This document shows, piece after piece, positions 10,855 to 21,931 of a stretch of 64,000 bases of DNA. Source of the DNA: Locusta migratoria (taxonomy: Eukaryota > Arthropoda > Insecta > Orthoptera > Acrididae); assembly GCA_026315105.1 (NCBI GenBank), contig CM048744.1:657079676-657143675 (forward strand). Direction: 5' to 3'. Within the stretch, counting starts at the first letter, position 1. Every line of letters begins with the position of its first letter. The notes beneath the pieces are model-generated. The model saw only the letters and a list, made by a program, of their open reading frames with translations, was not told the DNA's origin and made no database searches. Position numbers and translations under genes: made by a program.

Positions 10855-11296
10855 ACCAACGGGAGAGAAAAATTAAACGATACAGTTTCATTTACGCCAA
10901 GAAGATGGCTATTTATTTTTATACTTATTTAATTTTGGTTTCCATATCGATGCAAAAACACGTCGTAGAAAAAGAAAAATTTGCAGCTTGAGATGCACCG
11001 AAAAACCATATCCGAGAATCTCTGCCGCACAAGACGGAAAGAAGAGTGCATCATAACAACATACTTAATCAAAATGGGAACAGAAGCAAGAGATTAAGTA
11101 CATTACTATACTTGAGAGAAATAAATTTCTCTTTTTTTCTGTTGAAAATAAAAGGCCAGTGAAGCCGGCGCCGAAGAGGGCGACCTTTGGCGAGCGCGGG
11201 GCCGGGCTGGAGGGGTGGATGGAGGCCCGTAAAAAAAAAAAAAAAAAAAAAAAAAAATAAAAAAAAAATAAAAAAATAAAAAAATAAAAAAAAAAA
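10855..11296 (+). other. 3' UTR and A-rich tail of the right Tx1-like element
   Basis: About 370 bp without coding sign, including a GC-rich patch (11160-11228) just before the tail. The tail is A runs separated by single T, a pattern also seen at the 3' end of the left copy (63-101), so the broken A tail is probably templated and family-specific. Confidence 0.75.
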
Positions 11297-11355
11297 CGGT
11301 TAAGACGTCTGCCTGGTAAGCATGGAGGTCCGGGTTCGATTCCCGGCCGCACCAC
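11297..11355 (+). pseudogene. 3' half of tRNA-like gene split by the right LINE
   Basis: Resumes the tRNA-like sequence at CGGTTAAGACG, with anticodon loop CTGGTAA and a full B box GGTTCGATTCC, and ends in ACCACA followed by AATTTTAATTC as in the intact copy. Relative to the intact copy it has three extra bases between the T stem and the acceptor. The matching 5' half is at 5938-5956. Confidence 0.85.
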
Positions 11356-11389
11356 AAATTTTAATTCAATGCTTCACATCTATCAATTT

Positions 11390-11758
11390 TTAATCTGCTA
11401 GGAAGTTTCATATCAGCGCACACTCCGTTGCATAGTAAAAGTTTCATTCCGGAAACATCCCTTAGGCTGTGGCTAAGCCATGTCTCCATCATATCCTTTC
11501 TTCCAGGAGTGCTAGTCTTGCAAGATTCGCAGGAGAGCTTCTGCGAAGTTTGGAAAGTAGGAGGCGAGGTGCTGGCGAAAGTAAAGTTGTGAAGCGGCAT
11601 CGTGACTCGTGTCGGGATAGCTCAGTCGGTAGAGCGCTTGCCCCCGAAAGGCAAAGGTCCCAGGTTCGAATACCGGTTCCGGCACACAATTTTAATCTGT
11701 CATGAAGTTTAATATCAGCGCACACTCCACTGCAGAGTGAAAGTTTCATTCTGGAATA
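11390..11758 (+). repeat. tRNA-derived SINE (Arg/Ala-type head), long form with two body ends
   Basis: A body end at 11390-11460 (GGAAGTTTCATATCAGCGC) is followed by an inter-unit segment and then by a tRNA-like head at 11613-11690. The head has A box TAGCTCAGTCGG and a B-box-like GGTTCGAATACC, and is followed by a second body end to 11758. The same family recurs at 36463-36695 and 48004-48460. It is a familiar orthopteran/dictyopteran repeat type, probably mobilised by a LINE. The head's anticodon region is SINE-like, not that of a working tRNA. Confidence 0.8.
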
Positions 11759-12402
11759 TTATTCTTACCGAAACGTCGTTTCATGCTGAATGTAAATACG
11801 TAATGACAATGTTACTAGCTATGTGCAATGTATACTGTCGACTCACTTTTTTCATTGCAATGCAATGTCGTACACACGTAACATTCACTAGTTAATAACA
11901 ATGGTTTGTTAACCACCCATAGCACGTTATATCAGGTTTATCTTACGAAAACACAACTTTGTCCATTATTTTAAATGTATTGAAAATGATCACCATGTTC
12001 GAAACAACGTTGAATAGATGTACAGATTATACGTTAGAGCGTCCACCGTCGATTCCGCGACACATGTCTGCAGGCGTAGTTTGGGCGTAGACATTGACTT
12101 CATCTGAGTTGAGTGTCCCACCCCACAAAGAAGAAAATAAAGGGTGGGGGGGAGGTGTCAGATTGGAGAACCTAGCAACAGAATTTTGTCTTATCCAACG
12201 TCAGGAAATTTTTCCTTCAGCATTTGCGTTGCAATATGAGACGAGTGAACTGGACATCCGTAGAGTTGCAGCGACACACACTTTGGAATACCCGGTGTCA
12301 CCTCCTTGCAGAATGTTAGTAAGGAAGTATGTGTATGAATGTCCGTTGAATCGGCTGGGATGCACTAAGTCCGTCAGTACAATTGCCTATGATGCCGCAC
12401 AT
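11759..12402. other. No gene seen
   Basis: Mixed-composition sequence without a protein-like frame, RNA gene or clear repeat, apart from a G-rich stretch near 12145. Confidence 0.5.
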
Positions 12403-13209
12403 TTACGCTTGTCGGCCGTTGACGTTGTACCTGACGAAACCAATGTCGATTTTCGGCTGCCTAGTTGTGCATGTTATGCAATTTTCCATTAGCGTGGTTA
12501 GTAACCGTTGCTTCATCTCTAAAGAGCTCACATTGGAAAACCTGCTGAAAAGCAATCCGACAAAATTCTGTACGACGTTCGAAATCACGGTCGCCGAGTG
12601 CCCGGTGCATTGACAGATATCAGGATGGAATTTGTGACTATACAATATGCGAATGACATTCGTCTGGTTGATTCCACATTTCTTGGCAAAAGTCTGATAC
12701 GCCTGTGTGGATTCACTAGCGTCGTAGTCGGGACAGATTTTTCGTGTTCTCTGGCGGTTGTAGTTTCCATCCTTGTTCTCGTTTCGACGTTCAAGCAGCC
12801 TGTCCTCACCTGCGGTCTTCTTGATTAGTGCAACTGCCCGGTGCCTCGGACATAGGCGATATGAATCGATTGTCCTACACCACGGTACAGTTTGCACGGC
12901 ATTTCTTTTACATTCGCCATATAATACCAGTACATCCAACTTCTCCCCTTTCGTGTACCTGTGGATGTTGAAGCGGAAATGAGCGGCCTGCAGTGCAGAC
13001 ACGTCGACACACAGCTGTGCTGACATTCCGACGCTACACAGCACGAAATTGCGTTTGGCGGTGTTTGCCCTGCTAGCGCCGATTCCGGCCATCGAGCCCT
13101 CAAATTCTAGGGCATTTCTCCATTTATTTACGGCACGTTTCAACGTCGATATTAACATACGCTGCATCACTGTAATGGTCTTCACAAAAGCTATCGAATG
13201 CAGTTGCAA
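12403..13209 (-). pseudogene. DUF4817-type transposase relic (Tc1/mariner superfamily)
   Basis: The 268-codon open frame mixes true and shadow translation. Family-like pieces are YTKGEKLDVLVLYGEC (start of the helix-turn-helix DUF4817 domain), RLCPRHRAVALIKK, RRNENKDGNYNRQRTRK and NVIRILYSHKFHP (end of the DNA-binding region). The catalytic part continues in other frames, so at least two frameshifts are present. No terminal inverted repeats or complete DDE triad were found. This is an old N-terminal relic; the family call rests on the spacing of these motifs. Confidence 0.6.
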
Positions 13210-15199
13210 AACGTAAGCGGTTCAAATAGAAAAAATCCTTGCTTCAATATCTCAGTGGATGTTCACTAAACAATAATAAATATGCCTTACGGTGCTCAAG
13301 CGTGTACTGAAAACTGCGTTTCGTTATGTTTAACCGTGCGCAAAATAAGAGGGGTGTTACGTCTTACGTGACTTACCCGGTATATCATGGTAAGTCACAT
13401 AGTTTAGATGATATGACGCCGATATGCTTGCTGAACTGGCTTTTTCCTAAAATGTTGCGCACATTATCCTATATTTTTGCAGTGTATGATAATGAGAGCA
13501 CCTAGCGACTCCCAGCAACCTTTAATCACAGCTTTAATTAATTTCTAAACTTTTTGTCGATCACTTTTGCAGGGGATCGAGCGGTTGCTGGCACACCCCT
13601 TGATGTGTGCGGACATAGGTGGCGTTGGACAGCTGGTTAATTGTCAGGCCAGACTCCGCCACGTATGCCCTGCAGGAAGAGGTAGGGCGGTCTAGGTGCC
13701 GCCATTGGCGTAATGAAAGAATATTGTGCATTAAGACATTTATTCCAAAGAGGTAAACCAGGCTACAGGGTCGATGTCGTCAGCAGCCTCCTGCCGTACT
13801 GTGCGCTCACAGTGCGGCTGCGTCCGCACTAGCTCGGCGTGCGGAGATAGGCGACCCCTGTGCCGCGCCGTTTGTTGTGGGACCGTACGGAAGTACGGTG
13901 GAACGTGTGAATGAGAAATTCACGCGTCTGCCTGGTGGTTCTCGGTCCCCACCCTAATTGCTGTCTCGCACCATGTTCATACTGGACCGCGTTGACGGCT
14001 GTCGGGTGGTCGTGATGTGCGCTGACTCCTGGCCTACCGGCAGGTAGGCGTCTTCCCTAGGAACGCGGGAGTTCCGGTGTGCAGGGCATGGAAGTCCTCC
14101 TAGATACTTCCTCTGCGTTCGTAGTTGTTTATAGCACAGGAGTCGAACTCAGAGCTACGCAGGAGTCGACATCTTGCCGGTTGTCAGCTGATATAGAAGA
14201 GTGCTGGCGTTCTATAACAGACATGTCGGGGAATCGAGTGTTCCGAAGTTTAAGCCATCGATTCATCTGACCGACTGACAATGAACTCGAGTGCTGGAGT
14301 ACACATATATTGTGTGTGGAGCGGCTGATGTTTCCCCTACGCACCAGACATCACCACATCGGCCCTGTCATACGAATGTGTCGGTGTTTTACATCTTGCC
14401 GTGTTCACTTAAAAGGTTAGCTGGTAGTTCCAGAAGGCTCCGGATACGCGTTGTTTCGTTAGACATCAGCATTGTTTCCTCACGGCTCGAACTGTTCCAT
14501 TTAACTTCCGCTGATGCATGCTATTCAGTCCGGCGCGTGTTCGTCCATACCTGTCAGCCTGACCCAGTAAATATGACGCAAAGTAGCTGCTGTTCCCCTT
14601 CCCCATTATGTCGACACACAGCAGTGTTTCTACAGCAACCAAGACTGGAAAAAATTTACCGCTATACTTCCGCTACAGAGCTGGTGTGCAACAATTTCAT
14701 AAAGTGAAATATTTAGCATATTCATCTACTTGTGAGGTAATCAAAAGGAGGCATACCATCGTAATATAATTCTTTACTAGTTTACTACTGATTGCGTAAT
14801 TATACGCTAATACTTTTTTTCTGTACGTACACGAACTTCGATAGCGTAAGAGACTAACGGTAGTAGCGCTTTCCAGGAGAGTGGAAAACGTTTTAATCGC
14901 TCTCGGCTGCAGATTGCCTTACCTCGGGCGGAGCAAATTACTCGGAACAGCCACGGAAAGCGTGTACCGCCTGGCTGCTACGTGACCGCGCGAGGAAACT
15001 CATTCCCCGACCTGTCATCGCAGCAGGCTTCTGCTGCGGACAAGTTGTCGATGAAGTCCTCGGCACCTGCCGACCGCAGAACAACTACATTCCCTCCAGT
15101 TGTCATTTACTGAGCCACGCAGCGTACAGCTACAGTCGAGGACAGCGATAAGCCAAGGAGTGCACGTGGTGCATGTTCCTCAACGGATAAAATAATTAA
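13210..15199. other. No gene seen
   Basis: About 2 kb with moderate GC and no convincing coding, RNA or terminal-repeat signal. Short open frames at 14079-14707 lack codon-level or domain support. Confidence 0.5.
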
Positions 15200-15204
15200 A
15201 CGTT

Positions 15205-15340
15205 TTCTGAGCTTATGGGACCCAACTGCGGGGTCATCAGTTCCTAAACTTATATAGTACTTATACAAAAAAAAGCACAAACATCCGACATCAGGGCACA
15301 GCGTCTCAGTGCGCTCGGCCATTACACCGCGGCGGCCCTC
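15205..15340 (-). repeat. Diverged Leu/Ser-head SINE
   Basis: On the minus strand the head reads GCGGTGTAATGGCCGAGCGC, and the tail GGGGTCATCAGTTCC is the same tail seen in the other SINE copies. It is a more diverged subfamily, lacking a clean B box. Confidence 0.65.
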
Positions 15341-18300
15341 GATGGATAACTGATGATTGCATGGAAAAGTTTCGCGCAACATTTTCAGTATTCCACGTCT
15401 CACTCTAATATTCCACCTAATCAGAGCATACATACAATTCTGTGAATTACATCCTGAAGAAGTAATGACATAATAATGCAATATATATCTGTCTGAATTA
15501 TGTGCTAGTGTTTGGAACACCCCCCCCCCCACACACACACACACGCACACACCAATCCCCGTAAGTTAGTTAAATGTCTGAAAAAATAACGCAACGATAA
15601 AATGGATTAAGCAATAATTAAATTATTATTCCATCATCTTTCGGGAGTGCGCATTTCAAGAATAATTATATTACCCCTATAACATTCAACCTAACGTCAG
15701 TAATTATGACATATGAATTATCCTTTAAAAATGAATAAACATTCTGTTAAAACTCACCGAAAAATAAACGCATAAGCGAAAAATTTAATAGTTTTCAAAT
15801 TAACGGAATAGCTTTCTCAGATTTAAGAACAGCACACAAAAATCAGTGAAGACAGTAAAAATATTACTTCAAAGACATTTCGATTTTTTTATCAAAGAAT
15901 TATGTATAACAAGTGTCAATAATACTGCTGAGTGGATGTTGAACATATATTAGAATTAGTTGACATGAAACTAATTATTATTATTGAAGACATTTTAAAG
16001 TGAGGGAAGGAAATGGACCTAGCAATTTACTAACTTTTCCTGTCCTCCTAGATTCATATAAGTATCGGAAACCCAGTTTAAATTTACCTTAAAGTGAGCG
16101 ATGGTGTGCCTCTTTAGGAATGAAGAACGCATCTTGAAAATCTTAAAAAGCAAACACAAAATTGGAAAATTTTTATGAGTTACATCACCAACAATTCTTA
16201 TACTTGAACACATATCATATCCGCGAGTGAACCTCTCCTAGTTCGACCGAAAAGTGGAAGTTCATCACACCTTCAGAGATATGTTCGAAACGTTTTAACC
16301 CTCCTGTCCAGATTTAAGAGAGTTAAATTCTACTTTGTTTCGTTGAATTAAAACTGCTTATTTTTCCAGTAATATTTTTTCTTCATAATTTTTCAATTGC
16401 AATAGTATGTGAAACGACAGACTATAAATGATTAAATTTTTTCATACTCTTCACTTTTATTAATTTTCACACGATACAATAATTGTAACTTCAACACTGA
16501 CTGTAACTTCAACGCTAACATTCAAACAATAACAACGACAAAACAATACTGATAGGCGCTGCGCGTCCTGTATTTATAAGTTTGTTACAATTAGCACCAA
16601 TTAGTTTCATTATTGCCGTTTACACAAACAATTCTCATTTTATAGATAAATAGTTTTTAGTAGTACAAATGTCAGTATATAATTGTAAGTTAAAATTATT
16701 TCATATTACGTCGTGAATTCCATCAGAATTAATTTATAAATACGAAACATTCAGTTAAATAAACTGTAAACATAATTCACGTATTTTCTTAGTCGAATAA
16801 TTGTGTTTGACCTAAAAACCAATACAAATAGATTCAGTATTTAATTAACATTGATGTAAATTCAAACTTTATCATTATTTGCATAATTTATATTGTAATC
16901 GCCACAGTGCTTCCTTCTAGAGCATTCTACTATAAAAAGTGTTAATTACAAATCAGAGGTCTGCATTTTTTAAACTACAATGATTAGCTTCATGATTAAA
17001 AGATGTGAAAAGTATTGAAATTACACAAGAGATCTTAGTTTGAGCTATAAATATGCTGTAATTGAAGGAGAAGTGTATAGAGAGTGTGGGATACAAGGTA
17101 TCGGAGTATAGGGTATCGGATTATTGAGTAAAGGTTGGGGTATCGGGTGGATAAATAGGAATTGGGAATCGGGTGCTTCACTACACGGTTGCCCTAGCCG
17201 TTACATTACAAAGTCCATCAACTCTTACAGTTAATGACAGAGCATTGTGTGGCAGAGTATGAGGTTTAAGCAGAGTCAGTATGACTGAAATCAGAGTTAG
17301 TATGATTTTATGAGACTGAGACAATGTCCAGATGATTTGCTACAGTAACGAGTCAAGATTAGAGAATCGAATAACCAGAAGAATCAAGTGATGACTGGGT
17401 CTCGCAGTGGAAATTATCATTCTTATCAGTCTCACTATTTTTCTATCCTTCCACTTGTCTTACCCAGTCACAGGCCTTAGCATTATGAAAATTCGCTATT
17501 TATGAAAAGAAAGAAATACTTAGGTGCATATTTTAGTACAGGTGGGAGACGGGGGGGGGGGGGGGAGGTCGAAGCTAACAACTATTCTACTAATAGAGCA
17601 ACGCCTTTGTAAATCCGAACTACTCTCTGAATGCTAAAGCGTTCTCACTAAAAGGCTTGTTCATAGATGAAAACAAATCTAGCAATTTGAGGCTGTGTCC
17701 AGAAATTCTTATCTCTCCAGCAGCGTCACTTTCCAAGCGTCGACTGCTAGGAGCTTTTAGCTAACATAGCGCAGGCAGTGAAACGAAATGTGAAAGTAAG
17801 ATAATCTGCTTCGCACGCACTGTAGCCCATTGTGAGTAGAAGGAGGAAAACATTATCTCGACCATTCTTATTGTCAAAAGGCGGCTACTGTCTGTATCTG
17901 CTCATCTTCGGAAAAATAGACTGAGGGTGAAGAGGCAATGGCTGCTCATTCCTTCAAATTTGTAGCAGGTTGTTCTCCTAGGTTCTCTTGCCAGCGGAAA
18001 TTAGTTTGTCCATATCATGGTTATTTGATCACACCTCCTCTGTGAATGTGAGTTTAAAAGAAGTGACAGACACTGTACTGAGAATCTGAAGAATCTTTAT
18101 TCTTTTAACAGTCAATGAAGCTCATCATTTTGTGGTTAAAGGTATTCTTCCTGTGTTTGCTTCCTAAGGATGACTGTTTCTGCCTTAAGCAAATACAATA
18201 TTCTTTTTGTTTCTTATTTCACCCAAACATGTTTCGGGGAAAATTCTCAGTCATCATGGGATTTTTTCAAATTATTGTATCTCTTGAAATTAAATATTAC

Positions 18301-19101
18301 TTTTTGACATTAAGCCATCTGACAGTTTTTTGAGGCTAAACAACTTGCAATAATTTATAGAGATTACAGGAGCTACAACACATTCCTTCAAAACACATTT
18401 TGTCTTTCCTGTGGCTGCCTGATATTTTGTAGATCAGTTTTAAATGGCATCCAATATGTTATCTGCAAATAATGGTAGATATTCAACGTTTTGTTACATG
18501 CCATTAAACTAAGTACATTGAGACCTAACCAGAATATACTGTTTTTATACTCGTTTTTAAAAGTATATCTGCGATATATTTGTTGTGGATATACTTTTGT
18601 AAAGTGCTATGGCGGTAGAAGTTATGTCTGATGAAATAAGTATAGTGAAGACCAGAGCAAGTTATCGATGTTAACGATAAAACATTTTTAATAAATTAAT
18701 TTTTGACAAAAATATTTTTATGTAAAATATTATTAGATTGGTTTTTATTGCAATGTTCGTAATTATTTATTATTTTATTTTCATATTATAGGCGATATAT
18801 TGTTAATTTTAGAAAGTGTGTTGCGAAGTATAGCACTGCCACCAATTCCGCTGCCACGTAGTAATTTTGCGCAGAAACATGTTCGAGGTCATTTCAAGGA
18901 CGTAAACATACAAGATTACATAAAACAACATTTATTTATTTTTTATTACTTTTAATATTGTAAGGTATAGATGAGTAATTTTTATTTCATTTGTTTATTT
19001 TTTTTTAATTATTATTATTTCTTTTTTTAGATTGAGAGGAATCGAGGCAGTGGATATTAAATGAGATGATCGGTGGCTATCTAGAACAAGGAATTACGGA
19101 C
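15341..19101. other. AT-rich intergenic DNA
   Basis: Nearly 4 kb of AT-rich sequence without coding support. It contains a C/AC-rich microsatellite at 15520-15552, a G run at 17551-17565, and the minisatellite listed separately. Confidence 0.6.
17075..17172 (+). repeat. Short degenerate minisatellite (GGTATCGG core)
   Basis: The octamer-like core GGTATCGG or GGGTATCGG recurs with 12-30 base spacing (ACAAGGTATCGGAG, TAGGGTATCGGAT, TTGGGGTATCGGGT), followed by GGGAATCGGG. It is imperfect and has no known role. Confidence 0.5.
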
Positions 19102-19111
19102 AGGTGGCTGA

Positions 19112-19312
19112 AAAAAAGGTTCAAATGTTTGTTAAGCTTAAGGGACTTAACTACGGGGTCATCAGTCCCTAAACTTACAAACTACTTATGAACTACCTAC
19201 AATTAAGGACGGCACAAATATCCATGCCCGAGGGGGCATTCGAACCCCCGACCGTAGTGGACGTGCAGACCGTGACTGAAGCGCCTCAGTCCCCTCGGCC
19301 ACCGCGGCCGGT
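19112..19312 (-). repeat. tRNA-derived SINE (Leu/Ser-type head), complete
   Basis: A full copy: head with CCGCGGTGGCCGAG and B box GGTTCGAATGCC on the minus strand, body CCATGCCCGAG on the plus strand, and tail ending at TTCAAATGTTTG. It is flanked by a 10-bp target duplication AGGTGGCTGA (19102-19111 and 19313-19322), which fixes its ends. The head is a type II tRNA remnant. Confidence 0.9.
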
Positions 19313-19322
19313 AGGTGGCTGA

Positions 19323-19870
19323 CCCCCAATAATTATCTGAATCGTTAATTTTGTTTAATTAATAAAATTGTTATTGAATTATACGGAATAATGTTCAGTG
19401 ATCAACAATTTGATTGGTCCTGTGTAGCAGCCTTATATCATCTCCAGTTCCACAGACAAATGAACAACAATTCCAGTTAATAATGAATTGACCCTCTAAA
19501 ATTATGAATTAAAAACGGGAAACAACACTAATGAATTCGTTAAGAAAAACACTTATCTATACTACTTTGTCATAAACAGACACTCATCTATACGTTTATT
19601 ATAACGACTCAATATTCGTATTATTCACAGCGAAAACTCAAATACCTCAATTAAAAATGGACGTCAATATTCATACGTAATCGATATATAAAGAAAAAAT
19701 AAACCTACATCTGTGCGTTAAATTACTCCGAACACAGTCAACATGAATTTAATACTGATTGGAAAGTCAAAATATCTCCTATTGGGAGACGATAAACTCC
19801 GTGACAGAATTGTAACGAAAACTCTGAGCAAGGTAGATTTATAAACAACACTTTCCCACTAGACTGGCGA
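19323..19870. other. No gene seen
   Basis: AT-rich sequence directly upstream of the Penelope relic. It may contain more of that element's RT in a decayed state, but I could not align a frame. Confidence 0.4.
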
Positions 19871-19871
19871 A

Positions 19872-20306
19872 CCGATACAACTGCTACTTGCAAACTTATA
19901 AATGTTATGTTGACGACATTGTATTGTGGACACAGGGTGACACTAATCGGGTCAAGGAATTCGCTGAGGCAATAGGTAGCATGGACCCCAAAATTACTAT
20001 TACTACCGAGATAGAAGAGGAAAGTGCGATTAAATACTTGGACCTATTAAGAAAGTCAACAAACCTAAATTTTCGATTTTTAGAAAACATACTTGCACAG
20101 ATGTTATTATTAATGCTAGTTCATGCCATCCACCACAATATAAGAAAAGATTTTTCACACCTATGATTCATGGGCTATAGAGTTTACCTTCGGATGACGA
20201 GGAAATACATAAAGAACTCGGCATTTTGAAACAAATTGCGATAGCTGATGGTTTTTCACTAAACGCTGTCATGCGGCCAGACAATAGCATAAAGAAACAA
20301 AAGAAT

Positions 20307-20354
<48 letters not shown>

Positions 20355-20460
20355 AGGTAGGACCAGTAGGCGTAACTAAGAAAAGAAAGAATGAAAACCA
20401 TTCCAATGAAATATCATGGTTAGGTGTCCCAACAAATGGAAAAATGTTTTAGAAAATGTA
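19872..20460 (+). pseudogene. Penelope-like element, reverse transcriptase relic
   Basis: YVDDIVLWTQG (RT motif C, YxDD) is followed by DPKITITTEIEEESAIKYLDL, the usual sequence after the PLE catalytic motif. One base shift later, FRKHTCTDVIINASSCHPPQYKKRFF gives the typical PLE block of the FYRKPTHTD type. The frame then runs with one stop through DDEEIHKELGILKQIAIADGFS to a CA microsatellite. Motifs upstream of YVDD are missing or unreadable. The GIY-YIG part is not seen directly downstream; one from another copy lies at 29290-29690. At least one frameshift and one stop make it non-functional. Confidence 0.75.
20311..20352 (+). repeat. (AC)n microsatellite
   Basis: Twenty-one uninterrupted AC units inside the Penelope relic, in the region that separates RT and endonuclease in that family. 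Confidence 0.95.
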
Positions 20461-20639
20461 AAGTTAAATGCGGTTTTCAAGTCGACGACGCCCTCAAACT
20501 TCGCGTGAAGCATAAATTAATAAGCGCGCATGACAAATTTTATAGCATAATTACCTGACATCTTATTCAGGTTGTTTTATAGGAGGCGATCTTTTAATGT
20601 AATGGTTATGAATCCCTTTACGAAATCTTTATTTGCCAT

Positions 20640-20722
20640 AGATCGATTATTGATTTTACATGATGACTAGTTTTGACTCATTAAAAAGTCATTACCATTT
20701 CCTGCTTCTCCAGTCATGGTAA
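20640..20722 (-). other. Degenerate hammerhead-like / PLE terminal motif
   Basis: On the minus strand, AATGACTTTTTAATGAGTC is followed by AAAACTAGTCATCATG. This resembles the stem II hairpin, GAAAC and GUC of the other hammerhead-like sites in the window, but the CUGANGA core is not intact. It lies 180 bp past the PLE reverse transcriptase relic. Weak on its own. Confidence 0.3.
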
Positions 20723-20879
20723 GAAATATACTTCTGAAGTACATTTCATAACCATTAAATTTTATAGCTGTGGAATGTACAATGTTGTTTATAATAATTG
20801 TGATAAATATTGTATCGTTTAAAGTGCCTATAGGGAGCATTGAGAATATCATATGTATATTGTGGACCAAGCACAAGAA

Positions 20880-21386
20880 AGCCGTACTCGCAACCTTTTA
20901 GAAGTGCTTGCAATTTATGAAGCTAAAACACGAGAACCAGACAAATTGCTCACTGGTCAGGGAGATTGTGTACCCAATGCCTACTTTGCTTTGTTTTTCA
21001 GCGTTCTGCTTTAAGCACAAGATGCGCTTTTGTCGTGATCAAGATCTTTAATTTTCTGATGTAACTGAGGGCACTCTCACATTTGACTAACGCTCCTTTG
21101 TTTTTACGATGTTTTGTTGCTTGTGTTTGCGCTTTAAAAAGGTGCCTCATGTAAGCTTGTAGTATCCACTTATGGTGCAGCTTGTCCTGCTGAAATTTCA
21201 GACATCTACACATTTTTATACTTACACACTTTATTAAAGTCTGCGGTTGCACATTTTTATAAACTAACATAAGAGATCCTTTATCGCAAAATACTTTTAT
21301 CTTTAGTACAATTAAATAAAAACTGAGTATGTTAAGGACCACAGTAACAACACCTAGCAGTTGTACGAACAAGTGAATAGAAAATA
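20880..21386. other. No gene seen
   Basis: The frame at 20998-21372 (minus) has no recognisable domain and a biased composition. Confidence 0.4.
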
Positions 21387-21621
21387 TTCAAATGTTTGTA
21401 GAGCTGATGGGACTTAACTACGGGGTCATCAGTCAAATTCAAATGTTTGTTAAGCTTATGGGACTTAACTACGGGATCATCAGTCCCTAAACTTACAAAT
21501 TACATATGAAGTAGCTTTTACTAAAGACGGCACAAACATCCAAGAAGGCATTCGAATTCCCGATGGGAACGGCCTCGCACATCGTAGCATGGCGCCTCAA
21601 TGCTCTTGACCACTCCGGCTC
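21387..21621 (-). repeat. SINE pair: short tail fragment plus a diverged copy
   Basis: A tail fragment (21387-21434) runs straight into a second tail and body (21435-21621) of the same Leu/Ser-head family. The second head is strongly altered (GCATTCGAATTCCCGATGGG), so its B box is poor. It looks like one SINE inserted into the tail of another. Confidence 0.7.
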
Positions 21622-21719
21622 AGATTAATAGTAAACAGCTACTTAACTACAGTGTGTTCTGCACAGTAGCGTAGTAAACATGTTGTCACCAACTCTGTGG
21701 CCCATTTCGAAGTTTATTT

Positions 21720-21920
21720 CAAATGTTTGTAGAGCTTATGGGACTTAACAGTGGGGTCATCAGTCCCTAAACTTACAAATTACCTATGATCTAGCTAATA
21801 CTAAGGACGGCACAAATATCCATGCCCGAGGGGGGGATTCGAACCCCAGACCGCAGTGACCGTGCAGACTGTGACTGGAGCGCCTCAGTCCCCTCGGCCA
21901 CCGCGGCCGGCCCACCGTAA
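21720..21920 (-). repeat. tRNA-derived SINE (Leu/Ser-type head), complete
   Basis: Complete copy with an 11-bp target duplication GAAGTTTATTT (21709-21719 and 21921-21931). On the minus strand the B box reads GGTTCGAATCCC. Confidence 0.9.
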
Positions 21921-21931
21921 GAAGTTTATTT

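Larger units (their letters stand above)
5957..11296 (+). mobile_element. Tx1/L1-like non-LTR retrotransposon, right copy, full length, inserted in a tRNA-like A box
   Basis: A 5.34-kb LINE: GC-rich 5' UTR (5957-6108), intact ORF1 (6109-7419), a 134-bp inter-ORF gap, ORF2 (7554-10854, frameshifted), a 3' UTR, and an A-rich tail with periodic T (about 11230-11296). The 5' flank ends at GTAGTCTAACG and the 3' flank resumes at CGGTTAAGACG, so a tRNA-like gene is split within its A box, with a short duplication of CG (up to AACG, blurred by the A tail). The paralogous left copy shares the 5' junction. Tx1-clade LINEs are known for families that use fixed targets such as multicopy RNA genes and microsatellites; use of this target is inferred here from the junctions. 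Confidence 0.9.

Noticed and set aside
11065..11357. Minus-strand frames with long Phe runs
   Set aside because: Phe tracts come from the poly(A) tail of the right LINE read backwards.
12094..12492. Plus-strand 132-codon frame
   Set aside because: No domain, and it overlaps the transposase relic on the other strand.
19200..19310. tRNA gene call within SINE heads (also at 21840, 33780, 35950, 40110, 56815, 63930)
   Set aside because: Heads have B boxes but are part of about 200-bp SINEs with target duplications; the anticodon arms are not tRNA-like enough to be genes.
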